A stretch of 64,000 bases of DNA from Flavobacterium sp. LHD-85 (lineage in GTDB: Bacteria > Bacteroidota > Bacteroidia > Flavobacteriales > Flavobacteriaceae): the NCBI RefSeq assembly GCF_030929595.1, contig NZ_JAVFVR010000007.1, forward strand, positions 1 through 64,000, read 5' to 3'. The position numbers were made by a program, and so were the translations under genes. This document shows, piece after piece, positions 58,813-64,000 of this stretch. Within the stretch, counting starts at the first letter, position 1; every line of letters begins with the position of its first letter. The notes under the pieces were generated by a model. It did not search any database, was not told the origin of the DNA, and worked only from the letters and a program-made list of their open reading frames with translations.

Positions 58813-58987
58813 AATAATAAGGTTAATTTTTTATTTTATTGTTTTTTGAAGACCGTAAATATATTTGTTAGGATTATCAAAAAAAAATAAAAAGGTATAA
58901 ATAATGTTAAATTTAAACCAACGACTATGTTTTTTCAACAAAGTGTTAATTTTAACCCAGTTAGAAAATGTAATTCGTAATTATATT

Positions 58988-59689
58988 TTATTCCAATATC
59001 TTGTTTTTAACCTCTTTACTGTAGTTTCGGCCTATCGGAATGTTGTAAGATTGTATTTGAACGCGGTTTCCTTCTATAGATTTTACTTTATTTAGTGCAA
59101 TTACATAGGATTTATGGATTCTCAGGAAACGATCTGCTGGTAATTCTTCTGATAGCGATGTAAGAGATTTATGAGTAATATAGGTTTTGTCTGGCGTGAC
59201 AACTTTTATATATTCTTTCATTCCTTCGACAAATAGAATTTCCTCAATATTAATTTTCATCATTTTTTTATCGACTTTAATAAAAATATGAGAGTCACCT
59301 TTTGCGGTTTCAACTTTAATATTGTTTTTGAGATTATACTCGGTGGTAATTTTATTAATGCATTTTATAAATCTTGGCAGCGGAATTGGTTTAACGAGAT
59401 AATCCAGTACATCCAAATCGTAGCTTTCTGCAGCAAATTCTCTAAAGGCAGTAGTAATGATAACTTTGGTTTTGTTTTCAATAAGACTGATAAGCTCAAA
59501 ACCGGTCATCATAGGCATGTTTATGTCTAAAAAGACGGCATCGACAGGAGTACTGTTTATAAAATCGAGCGCCTCTAAAGAGTTATTGAATGTTGCAACA
59601 ACTTCAAAATCTGTAAAATTGGTAAAATAATTTTGTAAGACTTTGATAGCTAGAGGCTCATCATCAATTAACACGCATTTAATCTTCAT
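58988..59689 (-). CDS. LytTR-family response regulator
   Basis: A 233-residue regulator. The receiver domain (1-120) has the acidic pair in CVLIDDEPLAI and the phospho-acceptor Asp in AVFLDINMPMMTG, then conserved Lys in DYLVKPIPLPR. The C-terminal LytTR DNA-binding domain (about 135-233) has ILFVEGMKEYIKVV and RIHKSYVIALNKVKSIEG. It overlaps the sensor kinase gene by 11 bases, forming an AlgR/LytS-type pair. The operon is divergent from the SusC gene, a possible target. Confidence 0.92.
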   Translation of the reverse strand: MKIKCVLIDDEPLAIKVLQNYFTNFTDFEVVATFNNSLEALDFINSTPVDAVFLDINMPMMTGFELISLIENKTKVIITTAFREFAAESYDLDVLDYLVKPIPLPRFIKCINKITTEYNLKNNIKVETAKGDSHIFIKVDKKMMKINIEEILFVEGMKEYIKVVTPDKTYITHKSLTSLSEELPADRFLRIHKSYVIALNKVKSIEGNRVQIQSYNIPIGRNYSKEVKNKILE

Positions 59690-60731
59690 TCTGAGTAGGT
59701 ATTTGCAATCTGATTATGTAGAAATTTAGTTTGGTTTGGTGTTTTAGGCTAAAATTGTTTTTGTAAATCAGTTTTAGTCTTTTTTTTGTATTAACCAAAC
59801 CAATTCCTCTTTTCGGATTATGATTTTGTGAAATTACAAAATTATTTAAGATTTCAAAATCGAGTATTTTGTTGTCAATAACTTTACAATTGATTTTTAT
59901 TTTTAGATTTTTGTTATTCAAGCCGCCATGTTTGAATGCGTTTTCAACCAATGAAATAAAAATTAGCGGCGGTACAACGACATCGTCAATGTTGGATTCT
60001 AGATTTATGGTTACTTCAACATTTTCAAAACGCAACTTTTCGATCTCAATATAATTTTGAATATAATCTATTTCTTTTATTAATGGAACAAACTTGGTTC
60101 CTTTAACATCATATAAAACATATTCCATCAAATTAGAAAGTTTGATGATTACATCAGGAACTTTTTTTGACGATTCTAATGATAGAGCATACAGATTGTT
60201 TAAGGTATTAAAGAAAAAATGCGGTTGAATCTGGTTTTCTAAATATTTCAACTTAATCTTAAATTGATTTTCTCTTAAAGATCTGTTTCTTTCTCTTTCT
60301 CTTAGCCATGTTAATGTAAGATAGACTGATGAGGCCATTGCCAGTACATACAACTCTCCAATACAGACGGCAACGATATGGTTAATTTCAAAAGGATGAT
60401 ATTCTCTATTGGCTTCTGGCCAGATATTTTCAGATATAATATAATAGGTAAGGGCAGTTTTTGCTAAATAAATGGCAAATAAACTGAGAAGCAATAAAAA
60501 AGTATACATAATATACTTCTGCTTAAGTACATATCTCGGAACTAAAACAAATAAATTTAGATATACTAATGGTATAACCAGCGAAAATTCAATTAGGTTA
60601 GATTTGAATGCGTACGGGTAATCATTAAAATAAGCACCCCATCTTAAAAAGTTTAAAGTAAAGTATACTCCCCAAAACCAGATATGATTTTGCAGTTTGA
60701 TGTCAAATTTAACTTTTCTTATTTCTTTCAA
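59679..60731 (-). CDS. LytS-type sensor histidine kinase
   Basis: A 350-residue membrane kinase with four N-terminal helices (about residues 12-150). The His_kinase domain (Pfam PF06580) has QIQPHFFFNTLNNLYALS with the phospho-acceptor His, then a HATPase segment (VPPLIFISLVENAFKHG) and a G-box-like RGIGLVNTKKRL. Its partner regulator overlaps downstream. This pair type senses membrane or envelope state or a small ligand. It is divergent from a SusC-like receptor 278 bases away. Confidence 0.92.
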   Translation of the reverse strand: MKEIRKVKFDIKLQNHIWFWGVYFTLNFLRWGAYFNDYPYAFKSNLIEFSLVIPLVYLNLFVLVPRYVLKQKYIMYTFLLLLSLFAIYLAKTALTYYIISENIWPEANREYHPFEINHIVAVCIGELYVLAMASSVYLTLTWLRERERNRSLRENQFKIKLKYLENQIQPHFFFNTLNNLYALSLESSKKVPDVIIKLSNLMEYVLYDVKGTKFVPLIKEIDYIQNYIEIEKLRFENVEVTINLESNIDDVVVPPLIFISLVENAFKHGGLNNKNLKIKINCKVIDNKILDFEILNNFVISQNHNPKRGIGLVNTKKRLKLIYKNNFSLKHQTKLNFYIIRLQIPTQNED

Positions 60732-61009
60732 CTGGCTTTAAGTTCTTTACGAGATTTTTAGATTTTCTTAACAATACTGAAATATTGTGCAACTTTAAAC
60801 AATTAACTGCAAAAAGCCAATTTTTTTGAATAAAATTTCGCAAAAAAAGGATATTGGTGCTTAATTTTTCTATTAGAACGTTTTCGTAAAGCGTATTATT
60901 GAATGATTTATGTCGTTCGTTTAAATTTTGTTGCTGTTGGTTTAATTTATTTTTTTTAACAATGCCTTAAGAATAATTTTACTTCATAACTAACAAAATA
61001 AAAATAAAC

Positions 61010-64000
61010 ATGAAAAAAATTTTCTTAATCTTTATGATTGTTTTTACGGCGCAAGTTTCGCTTGCACAAGTAAAAAGTGTCAAAGGTGTGATTACAGATT
61101 CTGACGGTATGCCATTACCAGGAGCTTCTGTTGCTGTACAAGGAGGTCAAAAAGGAACAACTACCGATTTTGACGGATTGTATACTATTGAAGTTCAAAA
61201 AGGTCAGAGTTTGGTTTTTACTTATGTAGGACTAGAAACTCAGACGATAGTTGTAGGAGATGCTGCTACAATTAATGTGAAGATGGTTCAGGGGGCTTCA
61301 AATGCATTAAACGAAGTTGTGGTAACTTCTTTAGGTGTTAAGAAAACAAGAAAATCTTTGACTTATGCAGCTCAGGAACTTAAAGGAGAAGAGTTGACTC
61401 GTGTAAAAGATGCCAACGTTATTAATACAATTGCAGGTAAAGTTGCGGGTGTTGCAGTAACAAAAAGTTCTGGTGGTACTGGAGGATCTACAAAAGTTGT
61501 AATTCGTGGTAACTCTTCTATCATGAACAGCCAGCCGCTTTATGTTATTGATGGTATTCCTTTGTATAATGGAAGTTCAAACCAGCCAAACGACTCTTTT
61601 GGTAGTACAGCAGGGGGTAACCGTGATGGTGGAGATACTGTTTCTTTAATTAATCCTGATGATTACGAAGGAATGACAGTACTTAAAGGTGCAGCAGCTT
61701 CTGTATTATACGGATCTCAAGGAGCAAATGGTGTAATCTTACTTTCTTCTAAAAAAGTGAAGGAAAATACTGGGAATTTAGCTATTTCTTCTGTAACAAC
61801 TTTCGAATCTGTTCATTCATTACCAAAATTTCAGTATGAATATGGTGCACCTAATCAGCAGTTTTCATGGGGAGGAAAAGTACAGTCAAATGATTTTGTA
61901 AAAGATTTTTTTAATACTGGTGTTACACAAATTACTTCTGCAGCATTTACAACGGGAACAGATATTTCTAGTACAAGTATCTCTTATGCTAATACTACAG
62001 CTTCAGGTGTTATAGAAGGAAATGGATTAAAGAAAAATAACTTCGGAATTCGTCAGACAGGTAAATTTTTCAACAATAAATTAACTGTTTCTGCTGATGC
62101 AAAATATACTACTCAAACTATTGATAATAGACCAGTAAATGGACTTTATTCAAACCCATTGACAGGGGTATATTTATTCCAAAGAGGAAATGATTTTAAT
62201 TATTATAAAGATAATTATGAAGTATTTCTTCCTACTCAGAATCTGTATGGACAGAATTTTTATACTCCATTAGATGCTGATATTTATGTTCAAAATCCTT
62301 ATTGGTTAATCAATAGAAACAAATCTGTTGATAAAGATAATTTCTTTAACGGAAATATCGCTTTAGATTATAAAGCAAACAATTGGTTGAGTATTGGAGC
62401 AAGATACAGTTATAACAGAATTGAAAATGATTTTGATAAAAGAATTTATGCTACTACAAACACTTCTTTATCTAATAAAAATGGTAGATACATTAACGTA
62501 GCAACTTTAAGCACACAGCGTTATGCAGATTTAATTGCTAAAATCAATACTAACTTCAACGAAAACTTTAGTTTTAATGCAATCGTTGGGACAAGTATTA
62601 ATAATACTTTAGCAAATCATGCTACTACTTTAGATTCTGGTATAGCTGGTGGACTTGTTAATGCTAACTTATTTACTTTAGGTAATTTTGGATATGTTGG
62701 CGGTACAGATAATTTAAGTCTTCAAGCTACAGGTTCGTCAAGGGAAGTTCAGTCTTTATTTGCCTCTGCAACTTTTGGTTACAAAAATATGTTGTATTTA
62801 GACGTTACAGGACGTAATGACTGGTCTTCTACACTTGTGAATACAGATACACCATCATATTTCTATCCATCGGTAGGGGTTACAGCTCTTATTAGCGAAA
62901 TGGCAACTTTACCAGAGTGGATCAATTTTGGAAAAGTGAGAGGAACTTATGCTCAAGTTGGTAATGACGTTTCGGCTTTTGTAACTTCTCCAAAATCAAC
63001 TGTTCAAGGTGGTCAAATTATTCCTCCTACAGTAGGACCAAGACCTGGTGAATCATTAAAACCGGAATTAAAATCAGAATTTGAGTTTGGTACTGAGTGG
63101 AGAATGTTCAACAATAGATTAGGTTTTGAAATCTCTTACTACAATTCAGAAACTAAAAACCAATACATTCAGGTTCCTGCACCTGCAACAAATCCTTATG
63201 GTTATGTTAATTATGGAATTAATGCTGGTAGTATTGCCAACCAAGGTATAGAGCTTGTTGTAAGCGGAAAAATTATTGAAGGACAAAAATTTTCTTGGGA
63301 GACTATGGTAAACTATTCTCACAATAGAAATAAAGTGAAAGAAATTCCAGAAGAATTAGGAGGTACTATTCCTTTAACTCCAGTAAACAACATCAATTAC
63401 AGATATGCCTTAACTGAGGGAAGACCATTTGGTGTTATCGAAGGTAGAGGTATTGTTAGAAATGACAAGGGAGAAATGGTTTTAAATGCTGAGAAGAAAC
63501 CAGTGGTTGAAGCTGATTTCCATGAAGTTGGTAATGCAAACCCAGATTTTATGTTAGGTTGGTCAAACACTTTCAAATTTGGTTCTTTCACAGCTAATTT
63601 CTTAATAGATGGACGTTTTGGAGGAGATGTAATGAGTATTACAGAATCGATGAATGATTTTTATGGAGTATCAAAAAGATCTGGAGATGCAAGAAATGCA
63701 GGTGGTGTTGCAGTAAACGCAGTTATGCCTGATGGAACAAAGGTGACTTCGATACCTGCACAAGATTATTACAATGCAGTTGGAGGTCTTAATGGGGCAA
63801 CTGCTGAATATGTATATGATGCTACAAACGTAAGTTTAAGAGAAGTTTCACTTGGTTATACTTTCAATAAAAAAGCTATTCCATTTGTTAATACGGCAAC
63901 TTTATCATTAATAGCAAGGAATTTATTCTTCTTTTATAAAGATGCACCATTCGATCCAAACATAGCTTTAAGTACAGGACAAGGTTTACAAGGAGTTGAT
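61010..64000 (+). CDS. SusC/RagA-family TonB-dependent receptor (cut by window end)
   Basis: 997 codons are present and the frame continues past the window edge without a stop. A signal peptide (about 1-19, ending SLA-QV) is followed by a carboxypeptidase-D-like plug extension ([16 protein letters not shown]). The TonB plug ([28 protein letters not shown] and [11 protein letters not shown]) and a long beta-barrel come next, as in SusC/RagA proteins. It imports oligosaccharides or peptides across the outer membrane with energy from TonB-ExbBD. A SusD partner is expected directly downstream, outside the window. LytTR/LytS genes lie upstream, divergent. Confidence 0.93.
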   Translation, partial: MKKIFLIFMIVFTAQVSLAQVKSVKGVITDSDGMPLPGASVAVQGGQKGTTTDFDGLYTIEVQKGQSLVFTYVGLETQTIVVGDAATINVKMVQGASNALNEVVVTSLGVKKTRKSLTYAAQELKGEELTRVKDANVINTIAGKVAGVAVTKSSGGTGGSTKVVIRGNSSIMNSQPLYVIDGIPLYNGSSNQPNDSFGSTAGGNRDGGDTVSLINPDDYEGMTVLKGAAASVLYGSQGANGVILLSSKKVKENTGNLAISSVTTFESVHSLPKFQYEYGAPNQQFSWGGKVQSNDFVKDFFNTGVTQITSAAFTTGTDISSTSISYANTTASGVIEGNGLKKNNFGIRQTGKFFNNKLTVSADAKYTTQTIDNRPVNGLYSNPLTGVYLFQRGNDFNYYKDNYEVFLPTQNLYGQNFYTPLDADIYVQNPYWLINRNKSVDKDNFFNGNIALDYKANNWLSIGARYSYNRIENDFDKRIYATTNTSLSNKNGRYINVATLSTQRYADLIAKINTNFNENFSFNAIVGTSINNTLANHATTLDSGIAGGLVNANLFTLGNFGYVGGTDNLSLQATGSSREVQSLFASATFGYKNMLYLDVTGRNDWSSTLVNTDTPSYFYPSVGVTALISEMATLPEWINFGKVRGTYAQVGNDVSAFVTSPKSTVQGGQIIPPTVGPRPGESLKPELKSEFEFGTEWRMFNNRLGFEISYYNSETKNQYIQVPAPATNPYGYVNYGINAGSIANQGIELVVSGKIIEGQKFSWETMVNYSHNRNKVKEIPEELGGTIPLTPVNNINYRYALTEGRPFGVIEGRGIVRNDKGEMVLNAEKKPVVEADFHEVGNANPDFMLGWSNTFKFGSFTANFLIDGRFGGDVMSITESMNDFYGVSKRSGDARNAGGVAVNAVMPDGTKVTSIPAQDYYNAVGGLNGATAEYVYDATNVSLREVSLGYTFNKKAIPFVNTATLSLIARNLFFFYKDAPFDPNIALSTGQGLQGVD

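Overview
This window is AT-rich chromosome from a Flavobacterium-like member of the Bacteroidetes. The signs are a SusC/RagA TonB-dependent receptor, TAnnTTTG -7 promoter boxes with few Shine-Dalgarno sites, BshA (bacillithiol), a TamB/LptD/AI-2E complement, a hut pathway, a short SRP RNA, and Bacteroidetes-type secreted proteins and lipoproteins. No species can be named from the sequence alone.

Layout. (1) 1-3517: a recombinase-in-trio (RIT) element. Three overlapping minus-strand tyrosine recombinases lie between 32-bp terminal inverted repeats. The right repeat forms the 3' end of a histone H1-like (Hc1) gene, and the left repeat encodes the same C-terminal residues. (2) 3674-4446: about 770 bp without genes, holding two diverged copies of a terminator-ended unit. 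(3) 4447-9637: a three-gene operon of a TerB-domain protein, a DUF2791-type ATPase and an Lhr-like helicase, which I read as a Shango anti-phage system. (4) 9938-13131: a small P-loop kinase, a membrane protein, a ThuA-domain protein and a small XRE/HTH cluster. (5) 13302-23247: accessory envelope genes (fatty acid desaturase, Ivy-like lipoprotein, D-Ala-D-Ala dipeptidase, M43 metalloprotease) mixed with RNA modification genes (THUMP-like methyltransferase, SpoU methylase, RsmE, TsaD). (6) 23370-27980: TamB, apparently without a conventional start codon before its membrane anchor. (7) 28290-32104: a glycolytic cluster pfkA, gapA, GlcNAc-kinase-like gene and mgsA, with ridA convergent. (8) 32133-39934: LptD divergent from an amidase, MlaD and iron-sulfur oxidoreductase run. 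(9) 40476-53392: bshA, lipoprotein, LpxH-like phosphatase, aroC, DAACS transporter, TPR hybrid kinase, RhlE, hutG and hutI. (10) 53486-64000: glutamine cyclotransferase, SRP RNA, SDR, FSA-type transaldolase, sugar MFS transporter, LytTR/LytS two-component pair and the start of a SusC gene cut by the window end.

How it fits together. Most of the window is core metabolism and envelope biogenesis. The accessory part is the left 13 kb, where a mobile recombinase trio, att-like repeats, a defence operon and small regulators are grouped. Interspersed palindromes, octamer/heptamer tandem repeats and one probable structured RNA occupy many gaps between core genes.
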